64,000 nucleotides of DNA from Sipunculus nudus (GCA_026874595.1 CM049321.1:22678979-22742978), one strand, 5' to 3'. Counted from the stretch's first letter, positions 9,988-21,843 are shown. Translations and numbers: made by a program. The notes: generated from the sequence alone by a model not told the origin.

Positions 9988-12900
9988 GTTTGACTATAAC
10001 TGTATTAAAGAGTATAACAGAGATTTCTTATATCTGTAGGTGTATACTTTTTGTAAATGAATTTTCTAAAGTTTAATCCAAAGGTAATTGTATGCTCTGT
10101 AAAATATAATTGATTACATTACACATGATATAAATATTATCAAGGAATCGGGAATTAAAATATGAAATTATATATACGGTTATTACAGAAATATAACAAT
10201 GTTTGCAAATTCACACCACTGTGTAGATTTGATGCGAAGGAAATTCATTTATCAGCTCACAGGCATAAAAGTGGATTTGATGTCATGATTCTCTGTTTTG
10301 TGAAAAGATAGTTACATTTTAAAACTGCACAAATGCAGAATAAAATTTTCTCGAGTACTGAGTTAGACATAAGCCGCATATATGACTCCTGAAAAAAGCT
10401 CGAGAAAGCTCGGCAAATCTGTATTAACTCATAAAGACTTTTTAGTGTTTAAACATGTTTAGGCCGCATCCTCACTAGCTTAATTTTAATCCGAATCGTG
10501 AATCAGTTTATTCTATCCGCACTTGGCCACTAATTCGCATCAGTTCGGTTGATTTTAATCCACTTGAAGGGTGGTCTACAGTAATCCAGTTTACTTTAGT
10601 CCCAATTACATTTAAGCGGTTTCTAGTGTGTACTTTATTACGAATACAAATTGCTCAGGGGTAAATATCGGGCCGATCCGGGATTTGAACCCATAACGGT
10701 GGCGCACATGTCCGGCGTTCCAATCGTCACTAGCGAAACATTTCGGTCCGCTTTTATGTCACCCCGTAACACACCCCCTCTTAAGAGCGTTCTGCTATCA
10801 GAACAAGACTAATTATCCCAGGAGTCACACTGTGGTAGCCTTATTCCCTGGGCAACAAAGTTTACCGTAACGTTGGACGAGCCCCAATTTTGTTACGAAG
10901 ACAAACTGCTCAGGGGAAAATATCGGGCCGATCCGGGATTTGAACCCATGATGGTGGCGCACATGTCCGGCGTTCCAACCGCTTCGCTAGGAAACAAGCT
11001 TCCCTAGCGAGACAGTTCGGTCCGCTTTTATTTCTGCCCGTTACAACATGCAAACCCGCTTCTAGTCGAACGACCTTGACCGCTACCCTTAATGCTGCCC
11101 CAGCATACGTTGCGGGAGGGAGTGCTCCGTTGCAGGCCTGAATCGGATTACGAACCAAGTGAGGACAGCAAACTCCTGTGGAATAAATCTATTAAGGCCT
11201 TTGCAAAGCGAACTATACAGTGTAGTCGCAAAGCGGACTAATTCGACTAAAATAAACCGGTTTTGTATATTCCGTAATAGGTGCGAACCAAATGTGATGT
11301 GGATACGGCCTAAAACTACTCAGGGTGTCTACATAATTCTTATTGGCTCCAAAAACTCGTACAAGTACTTGTTGTGTCTATATGGCTCCACCAGAAGCAT
11401 CGCAATTTTCAATCCGTCCGCTCCTCCCGCAACGGTTAAACCCTACAGTCGTCCCAGACAACTTTCGTGTAGCCGGTGTTTTGCTGGGCACGGTTCTCTC
11501 GGCACAGACACCAGGGTGCATACAGAGCACATAACTTTTATCAGACTATTGAAATTGTGATTCGATTACACTTGGACACAAGCTTTCATTGGTTTTATTC
11601 TTGACAGACCAGCAAGAGCGAGTGTACCATGTTTAACATTATGGCTGGATCCACAATGTCATTGCATTGGTCTTATTACAATGTTTTGCGCACCCTGGTG
11701 TTCGAGCCCAGCTAGAGAACCTTGCCATCACAAGCAGTGGTTACATGAAAGGATATTTTGGGATATTGCAGTGTACAACTATTAACCGCTCGGTGAGGAG
11801 CGTATACAATCCGCTGTGTAATCGCTGTCTACCTACAGTGACTGTCGTAGGATATGCCAAAACGAAATATATTCTCCTTAAGAGGACATAATCAGGAGAA
11901 ATATTATGACTGTTCTTTCTCACTGTTAGTTCATTTTATCTTTATAAAAAAGTTTCAGGGAAACCTATCCCAGCACACACTCTCAGTACCTCGCATACGG
12001 CTGTTTAACACCTTGTTATAGCTCTGCGTGTTGGCAAACACAGTCCATGTTGATCTGTTTACCATAATAAGGCCGCATGGCCTGAGGTCCGATTGGGAGC
12101 CGTAAAACACGGTGTTTTAGCCATCGGGAACATGTATTGCACTTTTTGGGCGAAGTCAGTCAGGCTTCTCCTGATTGACACGTGTTGTAGCTCCGCGATG
12201 CACACGTGTTGACACTTGTGATCGCGCCCGTTCCACTGTTTTTAACGCTCCTTTACAGGAGTAAGCAAACGGTTTTAAGGCAATATTTTGGTAGGTACAG
12301 ATTTATTTATTAGGTAGGAAGTTATTTTAATGTTAATTCAACATGCTTTATAGGTGATTAGGCCCCTTTAAGATAGCACAAATGGCAAAAACCCTATATA
12401 TGAAATCAGTCATAAATTTGCTTTAAATTCATAATAGACCCCATGAAGTATACATTAAGTTTAAGCTAGTACTGTGTTCTTTCTGATGGTACGCATATTT
12501 CCCACTCAATTTTCATAGTATATTTTAACATTTGAATTGATTTAAAACTTTTAAAGGTACGCTATTTTCTCTTTTTAGTAGGCTAATAATTAACTCCGTT
12601 TAAATATCTAAAAAGAAAAAAAATGTTTTCCTCTATCATTATCTATCTTGTTCAAAATTTTAAATATCTCATAGACTCATGATTTACAGTTTTTGTTTAA
12701 GATAAATTTCCGGAGTGATTTTTGGTGTTGGCTTTCTCCATTGTGCTACATTAAAGAGAGAAACTCGTAGTCCTGGCCAGGAATTTGGTCTTTATAAAAT
12801 GCACTGCCTCGCATTAGCTCGTACTTTACTGGCACGGGCACACACTTAACTCGGACTGGCTCGCAATCTCCGCACAGGGCCAAGATCTATTGAGGAAGAT

Positions 12901-15361
12901 GATAGACCCCTGCAATTGCTTGTTCACCCGGAAACGGTACTTCATCGGGGCAACGGGGCAACCACTGTATAGAAACACGGTGGACCACATGGACCCGGAC
13001 GTCACTCCCAAATCCATTCACTACAGTTCGGCCTTATGCATTTAGTTCGGCCCAGTCAAACACCTTTTGTTTTGACTAAGCCTAACTGATTTCAAAGGCC
13101 GAAGCATAGTGAATGCCCAGAATCAGGCCCATTTTCTGAAAACGGGTGGCACGTGGCATTGTTTGTATACACTGATATAGCCCCACAATTTAGTACCCCT
13201 GGTTTCACGGAATTTAAAAAAAAGACAATAATAGTTTTTATAGCGGTTTTTATTACGAAATTAATGTTGTCAAGGCATGGTCTTTATAATTATGCTGAAT
13301 TGACTTAATTATTAAATTACAATCCCAGGCGCAATTATAACTCAATTTTGGCGTAAAACTTTAAGATATCAGCGTTACGCATCAAACCTTTCTTAATGAT
13401 AGGTGGACTGATCCATTGATAACCCACCCCTATAGGGTAATGTATAGGGTATAATGTATACCCTGGGCAAATTGCAAAAAAAATCACTTCTTCTCTCGTG
13501 TTTAAAAAATCAATACGTCTGGTCGGCACATGGTCGAGTCATTTTGATGTGCTTATGGGTTAAACGTTACTTGACATAAGGTAAAGTTCAGTAGCCGCCG
13601 CGATTATTCTAGCTTCCCTGTTTATCACGTTTAACTAATAGGCTGTCAATATAACTTTGTCCAAGTAATAACAACCATTCCAAATTCGCACAGACCTTTC
13701 GGCAATTTGGTGATTTTAAACTTAAATTCCTGTGATGTTTTATAATATCTCTGGGTAAAATCCTACACAACCGTGCTGTGTACATAAATATGTGCAGGAG
13801 GTTTTCCTTGACATTCATAGATACACCTTCTGTGTGGGCAATGGCAGGCTCGTACTTAAGTCGTCCACCTAGCACTCAGGACGGTACCAGTCGTAGCGTA
13901 CTCGGCTGCACTCGCTCGTTTCTGCCTCGTAGTATCCCGTACCAAACTCGTAAGATACTTATACATATACTGGTATCGTACTGAAATCGTGGATATCGAA
14001 TTTCATCCTTGAGAAATGGGTGCTCTTGATAACTCACAACGCCGTTCTGCTATAGGATAAAACAGGGCCAGGACTTTTAAAAAGGCTTGGGGGGGGGGGG
14101 GGGGGGGGGGGCGTAGGCGTCTGTCATGCTTAAACCTCTCTTGGCCGCTTCATTCATGGGGCCCAAGAGTATGATCGGAATTTCTGTCTGTAAAGCCGAG
14201 AGAATAAAAGCTGGTTCTTGAAGCATTCACTGAATACTGCACACTACTTCAAACATGTCAGTCCATAATGAAAACCTTGTGCTAGCAACTGACCCTTACA
14301 CTTAAATTGTAATCAAGTAATTATATAACGACACAATATATCTTCATTATCACAATATGATAATGACGTAAAAATCCAATTTAACATAACCCTTAATGGT
14401 GCCTATCACCTACCTTTTGAAAAAATAGGTGATTTTTGTCTTCCTCTGAGTATTTATTAATGATCCAAGGATAATTCTGGTTATGAACAGTTCTTATAGG
14501 GCCTTCATGAAGAATGTATGAACTTGTTTATCAACAGCATATTTGTAAACACAGCAATGTTGAAAAAAAGCGGGAAAACATAACCTAAGGTGGTAGGGCA
14601 CATATGTGCGGAGGTAGAAAGGTCACTTGTTGCAAAACGCCATTTGCAAAGCTCTGGCTTTTCTGACTTGCATGCTGCCAGATGCCCGTGGTAAATTTGT
14701 TATGATCATTATAGCGGGCCCCTAGCCCTACATATTATAAACATGTTAATATAAACAAAACAAGCAGCCTGTGTGCTGTGATATCCAAGTTTCTTGCCTA
14801 TTTTTATAACAGCTCCTAGGAATTACCTTTAGTTTAAGGTCAGATAGGTGATTGGGCCCGTTTAAAGATCTGACACAGGTGTTCTCGACTGGGACGCTCA
14901 AAAACTACATGTGACTCCAAAATTTTGTAAGAGCGTCTGGGACCCTTCAGGTGTTCTTTCTGTTGTAAATGCTGAAAGGCGCACCCATAACCCACACGTT
15001 TTGACCGTTATAAAATCCGGAGATTAAGCAACATTGTATTAAAATGGATTTCAAATTGAATATCAATGCATGAGTACCCACTAAAAGAGAGAAAATACAA
15101 TGAATATGCATACGCACATGATGGAGGTGAACTGAAAAAAAATGTTACATAATTTTGTAAACAGCTTGAGGAATTCTTTTTGAAGTGTGAAAAAAATTCA
15201 AGGATTAATTGTAGTACATATAACAGTTTTTTGTGAGGAAAAAGACAATTTCAGTATCATCATTCATGTTATATTACTTCTTCCTTTTCAGAGCAACCCT
15301 TGTCGTATCGTATGGATTGTTTTGGGAGAACATTACTTCGTCAAACTTACAGAGTATATAG
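5868..15361 (+). CDS. Secreted Reeler-domain protein, copy A (4 exons, complete)
   Basis: Joining 5868-6043, 8343-8471, 8740-8871 and 15292-15361 gives 507 nt, a 168-residue protein and a TAG stop. All three introns are phase 2. Residues 1-18 form a hydrophobic signal peptide. The Reeler hallmarks follow in order: CLTMSPDH (25-32), RYRG (55-58), GVYIQARR (77-84), C108, NAVSH (116-120), K126, VW (132-133), and the closing RATLVVSYGLFW (146-157). N47-V-T and N159-I-T are possible N-glycosylation sites. The length suits a single-domain Reeler protein of the putative-defence-protein group, which is secreted and linked to immune responses in insects; its molecular activity is unknown. An AG lies one base before the ATG exon, so an upstream 5'-UTR exon is likely. 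Exon sequence is much better conserved with copy B than intron sequence, which suggests selection. Confidence 0.85.
6044..8342 (+). other. Intron 1 of Reeler gene A
   Basis: This 2.3-kb intron aligns with much of intron 1 in copy B (for example 6380-6650 with 52790-53050, and 6950-7230 with 53370-53670). It contains poly-C runs near 6197 and 8186. Degenerate GGACTTGGACTCG minisatellite lies at about 7380-7510 and 7720-7870. A segment near 6500-6600 has an inverted relative at 13770-13860. No additional exon is conserved in frame between the two copies. Confidence 0.7.
7380..7870 (+). repeat. Degenerate GGACTC-rich minisatellite patches
   Basis: Two patches (about 7380-7510 and 7720-7870) are made of imperfect GGACTTGGACTCG-like units of about 6 and 12 bases. 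Related patches occur at 28080-28170, 36360-36450, 53840-53960, 54150-54200 and 59750-59840. In copy B one patch is split by the full-length LINE; here it is uninterrupted, so this copy shows the empty site. Confidence 0.65.
8343..8471 (+). CDS. Reeler gene A, coding exon 2
   Basis: This exon encodes the central strand region with GVYIQARRGEDQ. The end is a clear ACAG|GTTTGT donor. The start is my choice among three AGs (8341-8342, 8359-8360, 8379-8380). Only the first keeps phase 2 from exon 1, and that AG is kept in copy B (60316-60317). Its upstream pyrimidine tract is weak, so the start carries some doubt. The exon is 129 bases in both copies. Confidence 0.78.
8740..8871 (+). CDS. Reeler gene A, coding exon 3
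   Basis: This exon encodes the conserved Cys, NAVSH and VWDP region of the Reeler domain. The acceptor follows a T-rich tract (TTATTACACAG), and the donor CAG|GTGAGT is an excellent match to the consensus. Its 132 bases and phase 2 equal those of the exon in copy B. Confidence 0.9.
10650..10790 (-). repeat. tRNA-derived repeat, copy 1
   Basis: On the minus strand it contains a pol III B-box-like GGGTTCAAATCC at about 10680-10694. It is nearly identical to the repeat about 250 bases to the right. It cannot be folded into a complete cloverleaf by eye, so it is a SINE head or similar rather than a tRNA gene. Confidence 0.55.
10900..11060 (-). repeat. tRNA-derived repeat, copy 2
   Basis: On the minus strand an A-box-like TAGCGAAGCGGTTGG (near 10977-10990) and a B-box-like GGGTTCAAATCCC (10935-10950) lie at tRNA-like spacing. 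Flanking sequence, including the AGCGGACCGAACTGTC side, is shared with copy 1. Its position inside the possible inverted-repeat element suggests it was carried and duplicated there. Confidence 0.55.
11885..12370 (+). repeat. Dispersed repeat family (matches 34676-35175)
   Basis: About 490 bases align with 34676-35175. Shared phrases are GACATAATCAGGAG, CCCAGCACACA, GCGTGTTGG and the terminal TGATTGGGCCCCTTTAA region. The last 100 bases also recur at about 26820-26915. Reading frames are not conserved, so it is treated as a non-coding repeat. Confidence 0.68.
14089..14111. repeat. Poly-G tract
   Basis: An uninterrupted G run of about 23 bases in intron 3 of Reeler gene A. It resembles the other long G or C runs in the window. 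Confidence 0.9.
15292..15361 (+). CDS. Reeler gene A, coding exon 4 and stop
   Basis: The acceptor is a strong pyrimidine tract ending TTTTCAG. The first base completes the split Arg codon, and the frame then reads ATLVVSYGLFWENITS, which is the C-terminal strand expected after GVQF in a Reeler domain. The TAG stop is at 15359-15361. GTATGT follows directly, so splicing to a further 3'-UTR exon is possible. Confidence 0.87.
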
Positions 15362-15464
15362 GTATGTTAACACAATCGATTAGCAGTACCCGTATCTGGT
15401 TATTTCCAACAGGACATACAAAACGTATATACTACTACCACTACTGACGATACTAATAATGATG

Positions 15465-15511
<47 letters not shown>
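15465..15511. repeat. (AAT)n microsatellite
   Basis: About fifteen uninterrupted AAT units lie roughly 100 bases after the stop codon of Reeler gene A. Confidence 0.9.
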
Positions 15512-15512
<1 letters not shown>

Positions 15513-15956
15513 GTGGCAACATATATTCTGTTCATAATAAGTATAGTCTAAGAATATATATCATTACGAAATATATGTATAAAATTATAATTTGCCAATT
15601 CAAATATTTAAAACTTAGAAATAAATAGAATTCCCTTTAATATAACAGACCAAGCTTTAAAGAATATTTTAATATAAATAATATTCTGCACTTTAATTCA
15701 AGGGGCTGATCTTAGAAACCTTGTTTGTGAATAATGATCAGGTTCACACATACACTTTTGAATAAAATCTTGTCGTGTAAGTTATTTATAAGTATGACAT
15801 GATTGAGATTGAACAGATCTAGATATGAAATTAATCTGTGTGCGTCGTCCTCTCCCAAGCTATTTAAAACTGGAACAATTGCAACTCAACTCCATAAACT
15901 CTATTACTATAAAAGTAATTGTGATAGTTAAGGTTCTGCTTGTATACTCTTTTCTC

Positions 15957-16450
15957 GGTAATCGTGCAATATAACGGACCCATGTTACTCTCTCTCACAA
16001 ATAAGTGTGACCACATTTCACAAAATTTTTTTTTGCATGATAAAGTTGACGATCCGGCGCATCTAATGATATCATATTTTTGTATGTTATTTATATATTT
16101 ATTTTGCTACAAACTGTCGAAAAAGGGTAGTTTGCCGAAAATACCCAAAATGACGTCGTGTCAAAGACGTTCTGAGCCGTCGTCATGAATCCACAGTAAT
16201 ATATACATATATACCATGTAAAACATTAAGATGATGTCTTATAAAATTTACAGTCAATATATAATATTACCCATATATGTTTATACTTTTTTACCTCTTT
16301 TTATCCACATTTCACTTGATGTACGTTCAAGGTGACGACGCCCTGCCGCCAGAACGTAAACAAATGTCGAGTGTCACGTGACAAGTCATGCACTTAAAAT
16401 CAAGAGAGACACGGGAGAAACACGTTCGTCCGCATTATGTTACAACATTT
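15957..16450 (+). repeat. Left inverted arm
   Basis: The first ~280 bases match the reverse complement of 21410-21681 closely, including GACGATCCGGCGCATCTAAT and CAAAATGACGTCGTGTC. The inner part (about 16320-16440) matches 20990-21330 in two blocks whose order is broken by indels. Confidence 0.82.
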
Positions 16451-16554
16451 TTTGTTATACTAACATAATAATATCCTTATTTTTAATAAAATAATTATAA
16501 AGTGTGACAACATTTATTAGTTATAATGAATGACATTATTAAGGTGTGATCTCT

Positions 16555-17352
16555 TTTTTATAAATTGTGTGACCACATATAGTTAGAAATAGTAGAAAAA
16601 GGTGTTGTGACCACATTTAAATATATTCTTACAACATCATATCACTTATTTTTTTCTAAATTTTATCCTGATTTTTTTTCAAACCCAGAGACCATATTTT
16701 TTACCAATAAAAAATAAGTTGTGACCACATTTATTTGACCAGCCATATAAGTTTGTATTATATATAGAATATTATCAAATGTGGTCACATATGGTGTGAC
16801 CACATTTTTTAAAATAAATTTTGCCAAAAATAAGTTGTGACCACATTTTACTTGACCAGCCATATAAGTTTGTATTATATATAGAATATTATAAAATGTT
16901 GTCACATATGGTGTGACCACATTTTTCACCAAAGAATATTGACAAAAATAAGGTGTGACCACATTTTATTTGACCAGCCTAATAAGTTTGTATTATATAT
17001 ATAATATTATAAAATGTTGTCACATATAAGGTGACCATATTTTTCACAATAAATATTGACAAAAATAAGGTGTGACCATATTTTATTTGACCAGCCATAT
17101 AAGTTTGTATTATCAATAGAATATTATAAAATGTGGTCACATCAGTGTGACCACATTTTTTAACAATAAATATTAACAAAAATAAGGTGTGACCACATTT
17201 TATTTGACAAGCCATATAAGTTTGTATTATATATATATATATATATATATTTAATATATAATAAAATGTAGTCACATTGTGTGCCCACATTTTTACAATA
17301 AATATTAACAAAAATAAGGTGTGACCACATTTTGACCGGCCATATAATTTTT

Positions 17353-17407
<55 letters not shown>

Positions 17408-17594
17408 ATATATTATAAAATGTGGTCACAAAAATAAGGTGTGACCACATTTTATTTGAACAGCCATATATGTTTGTGTTATATATATATCATTATAAAA
17501 TATGGTCACATATGGCGTGACCATATTTATTACCAATAAATATTAACAAAAATAAGGTGTGACCATATTTTATTTGATCAGACATATAAGTTAG

Positions 17595-17637
<43 letters not shown>

Positions 17638-17761
17638 ATATATTATAAAATGTGGTCACATGGTGTGACCACATTTATTACCAATAAATATTAACAAAAA
17701 TAAGGTGTGACCATATTTTATTTGACCAGCCATATAAGTTAGTATTATATATATATATATT

Positions 17762-17805
<44 letters not shown>

Positions 17806-17909
17806 ATATATTATAAAATGTGGTCATATGGTGTGACCACATTTATTACCAATAAATTTTAACAAAAATAAGGTGTGACCATATTTCATTTGACAGCCAT
17901 ATAAGTTTG

Positions 17910-17955
<46 letters not shown>

Positions 17956-18184
17956 ATATATTATTAAATGTGGTCACATGGTGTGACCACATTTTTTACA
18001 ATAAATATTAACAAAAATAAGGTGTGACCATATTTTATTTGACTAGCCATATAAGTTTGTAATATATATATATATATATATTTAATATATAATAAAATGT
18101 AGTCACATTGTGTGACCACATTTTTACAATAAATATTAACAAAAATAAGGTGTGACCACATTTTGACCGGCTATATATATTTTT

Positions 18185-18220
<36 letters not shown>

Positions 18221-18542
18221 TTAATATATTATAAAATGTGGTCACAAAAATAAGGTGTGACCACATTTTATTTGAACAGCCATATATGTTTGTATTATAT
18301 ATATAACATTATAAAATATGGTCACATATGGCGTAGCCATATTTATTACCCATAAATATTAACAAAAATAAGGTGTGACCATATTTTATTTGACCAGCCA
18401 TATAAGTTAGTATTATATATATATATATATATATTTAATATATTATAAAATGTGGTCACATGGTGTGACCACGTTTATTACCAATAAATATTAACAAAAA
18501 TAAGGTGTGACCATATTTTATTTGACCAGCCATATAAGTTAG

Positions 18543-18615
<73 letters not shown>

Positions 18616-18719
18616 ATATATTATAAAATGTGGTCATATGGTGTGACCACATTTATTACCAATAAATTTTAACAAAAATAAGGTGTGACCATATTTTATT
18701 TGACAGCCATATAAGTTTG

Positions 18720-18800
<81 letters not shown>

Positions 18801-19145
18801 TATTAAATATGGTCACATGGTGTGACCACATTTTTTACAATAAATATTAACAAAAATAAGGTGTGACCACATTTTATTTGATAAGCCATATAAGTTTGTA
18901 ATAAATATATAATATTTTAGAATGTGGTCACATATGGTGTGACCACATTTTTTACAATGAATATTGACAAAAATAAGGTGTGACCTCATTTTATTTGAAC
19001 AGCCATATAAGTTTGTATTATATATATATATATATATATATATTTAATATATAATAAAATGTAGTCACATTGTGTGCCCACATTTTTACAATAAATATTA
19101 ACAAAAATAAGGTGTGACCACATTTTGACCGGCCATATAATTTTT

Positions 19146-19192
<47 letters not shown>

Positions 19193-19379
19193 ATATATTA
19201 TAAAATGTGGTCACAAAAATAAGGTGTGACCACATTTTATTTGAACAGCCATATATGTTTGTGTTATATATATATCATTATAAAATATGGTCACATATGG
19301 CGTGACCATATTTATTACCAATAAATATTAACAAAAATAAGGTGTGACCATATTTTATTTGACCAGCCATATAAGTTAG

Positions 19380-19416
<37 letters not shown>

Positions 19417-19540
19417 ATATATTATAAAATGTGGTCACATGGTGTGACCACATTTATTACCAATAAATATTAACAAAAATAAGGTGTGACCATATTTTAT
19501 TTGACCAGCCATATAAGTTAGTATTATATATATATATATT

Positions 19541-19584
<44 letters not shown>

Positions 19585-19688
19585 ATATATTATAAAATGT
19601 GGTCATATGGTGTGACCACATTTATTACCAATAAATTTTAACAAAAATAAGGTGTGACCATATTTTATTTGACAGCCATATAAGTTTG

Positions 19689-19732
<44 letters not shown>

Positions 19733-19963
19733 ATATATTATTAAATGTGGTCACATGGTGTGACCACATTTTTTACAATAAATATTAACAAAAATAAGGT
19801 GTGACTATATTTTATTTGACTAGCCATATAAGTTTGTAATATATATATATATATATATATTTAATATATAATAAAATGTAGTCACATTGTGTGACCACAT
19901 TTTTACAATAAATATTAACAAAAATAAGGTGTGACCACATTTTGACCGGCTATATATATTTTT

Positions 19964-20016
<53 letters not shown>

Positions 20017-20339
20017 ATATATTATAAAATGTGGTCACAAAAATAAGGTGTGACCACATTTTATTTGAACAGCCATATATGTTTGTATTATATATATAAC
20101 ATTATAAAATATGGTCACATATGGCGTAGCCATATTTATTACCCATAAATATTAACAAAAATAAGGTGTGACCATATTTTATTTGACCAGCCATATGAGT
20201 TAGTATTATATATATATATATATATATATATTTAATATATTATAAAATGTGGTCACATGGTGTGACCACATTTATTACCAATAAATATTAACAAAAATAA
20301 GGTGTGACCATATTTTATTTGACCAGCCATATAAGTTAG

Positions 20340-20414
<75 letters not shown>

Positions 20415-20517
20415 TATATTATAAAATGTGGTCATATGGTGTGACCACATTTATTACCAATAAATTTTAACAAAAATAAGGTGTGACCATATTTTATTTG
20501 ACAGCCATATAAGTTTG

Positions 20518-20598
<81 letters not shown>

Positions 20599-20975
20599 TA
20601 TTAAATATGGTCACATGGTGTGACCACATTTTTTACAATAAATATTAACAAAAATAAGGTGTGACCACATTTTATTTGATAAGCCATATAAGTTTGTAAT
20701 AAATATATAATATTTTAGAATGTGGTCACATATGGTGTGACCACATTTTTTACAATGAATATTGACAAAAATAAGGTGTGACCTCATTTTATTTGAACAG
20801 CCATATATGTTTGTATTATATATATAATATTATAAAATATGGTCACATATGGCGTGAACACATTTATTAACAATAAATATTAACAAAAATAAGGTGTGAC
20901 CACATTTTATTTGACCAGCCATATAAGTTTGTATTATATACATCAATATTATAAAATGTGGTCACATATAGATGA
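16555..20975. repeat. Satellite array, ~115-190-bp units with (TA)n spacers
   Basis: About thirty units share the phrases AATAAGGTGTGACCACATTT, TATTTGACCAGCCATATAAG and TAAAATGTGGTCACAT. Each carries a TA run of very variable length, which explains the spread in unit size. At unit junctions TGTGGTCACA and TGTGACCACA form a near-palindrome. All long frames here are low-complexity Ile-Tyr strings and are not genes. Confidence 0.93.
17225..20805. repeat. Higher-order duplication inside the satellite (2 x ~1.79 kb)
   Basis: Variant units recur in the same order about 1.79 kb apart. The GTGTGCCCACA variant is at about 17278 and 19073; the TGTTTGTGTT variant at 17471 and 19257; GTGTGACCTCA at about 18979 and 20777. 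A run of nearly identical frames begins at 18634 and 20432. This indicates a recent tandem duplication of roughly 17225-19015 into 19015-20805. Confidence 0.8.
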
Positions 20976-20984
20976 TATGCCCAA

Positions 20985-21681
20985 CATGAGTCCGTGTTTC
21001 TCCCGCGTTCGTCTCGATTTTAAGGGCTACCGGTCTGTTACTCATGGGGAGGGGATGTTCCCATCTGATTGTCCTTACATGAAGTAGTCTAACAGGACAA
21101 AAAAAATAAATAAGATAAATGACATGTCTAAAATGTAGTCTTTATACTCTGTCCACAAAAATGACTGTTTATTACACAATTTATGTTTATTTGAAATATA
21201 AAACGTACATAGAGACAAAGCTGAATAGAGCAAGAGTTAACGTGATCAGTCGAATACATTCACAGACGACAGTTGCATGTTTATGTTTTTGGCGGCACGA
21301 CGTCGTCAACTTTTATTAAATCTTGGGATATATTTATATTTAGAGGTAAAATTGTCTCTCTATCTATGCATAAAAAGATATATTGACTGTAATTTTTGTT
21401 AGACATCATCCTTTTGTTTAACATGGTATGCATGTACAGTACTGTGGATTCATGACGTCGGCTGAGAACGTCTTTGACACGACGTCATTTTGGGTATTTT
21501 CAGCAAACTATCCTTTTTCGACAGTTTGTAGCAAAATATATTTATATCAAACATACAAAAATATTGTATCATTAGATGCGCCGGATCGTCAACTTTTACA
21601 TGAAACAGTTTTTTCATTGAAATGTGGTCACACTTTTTTGTGAGACCATGAAATATGGGTCCGTTATATTGCACGATTACC
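20985..21681 (-). repeat. Right inverted arm
   Basis: This is the reverse-complement partner of the left arm, with about 200 extra bases. It carries the same GTGTGACCACATTTCA motif near its end that seeds each satellite unit. Confidence 0.8.
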
Positions 21682-21833
21682 CTTTTCTCTTGCTACATGA
21701 ATTCCGGTGATTGTCTAGGTGGCCTAGTTTTGAATGGTTATTATTGTAGGAGTGGGTACATGCATACTTAATGCTGAACTGAGCCTCAAGACCAGTGGGT
21801 CCCTCATGTAAATATCTATATATGACAGGATTA

Positions 21834-21843
<10 letters not shown>

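Larger units (their letters stand above)
10455..11322. mobile_element. Possible inverted-repeat DNA element holding tRNA-like repeats
   Basis: The left border (TTTAGGCCGCATCC) and the reverse complement of the right border (TTTAGGCCGTATCC) match, and related words continue inward. This suggests a short non-autonomous transposon of about 860 bases. I could not find a convincing target duplication, and the inner parts diverge quickly, so the call is tentative. Confidence 0.38.
8872..15291 (+). other. Intron 3 of Reeler gene A
   Basis: This 6.4-kb intron is filled with repeats. About 8900-9345 is absent from the same place in copy B. The part at 9350-10380 aligns with 60850-62040. A TA repeat lies at about 9950-9987, tRNA-like repeats at 10650-11060, a dispersed repeat at 11885-12370, and a segment at about 12740-13980 has relatives near 63420-63640. 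A G run of about 23 bases lies at 14089-14111. About 14120-15280 shows nothing recognisable. Confidence 0.65.
15957..21681. mobile_element. Long-inverted-repeat (foldback-type) element with satellite core
   Basis: The ends are inverted copies of each other beginning GGTAATCGTGCAATATAACG, and they are flanked by a perfect 8-bp direct repeat, CTTTTCTC, at 15949-15956 and 21682-21689. The inverted arms run about 500-700 bases (15957 to about 16450; about 20985 to 21681), with indels. Between them is a 4.4-kb satellite. No transposase is visible, so the element is non-autonomous. Long arms, a GG terminus and an 8-bp duplication would suit a Mutator-like family; P/Galileo-type or Merlin-type families are alternatives. 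The element lies about 600 bases beyond the stop of Reeler gene A. Confidence 0.82.

Noticed and set aside
10677-11030. Two functional tRNA genes
   Set aside because: A- and B-box-like words are present, but no full cloverleaf or acceptor stem can be drawn, and the unit is duplicated with non-tRNA flanks.
16663-20629. Minus-strand frames of alternating Ile-Tyr in the satellite array
   Set aside because: They are translations of (TA)n and satellite units with no codon bias or domain. The same applies to frames at 22144-22567, 29433-29742 and 45488-45718.
16555-20975. Repeat array considered as CRISPR
   Set aside because: Units are long, contain microsatellite spacers, show no short conserved repeat with unique spacers, and the DNA is clearly eukaryotic.
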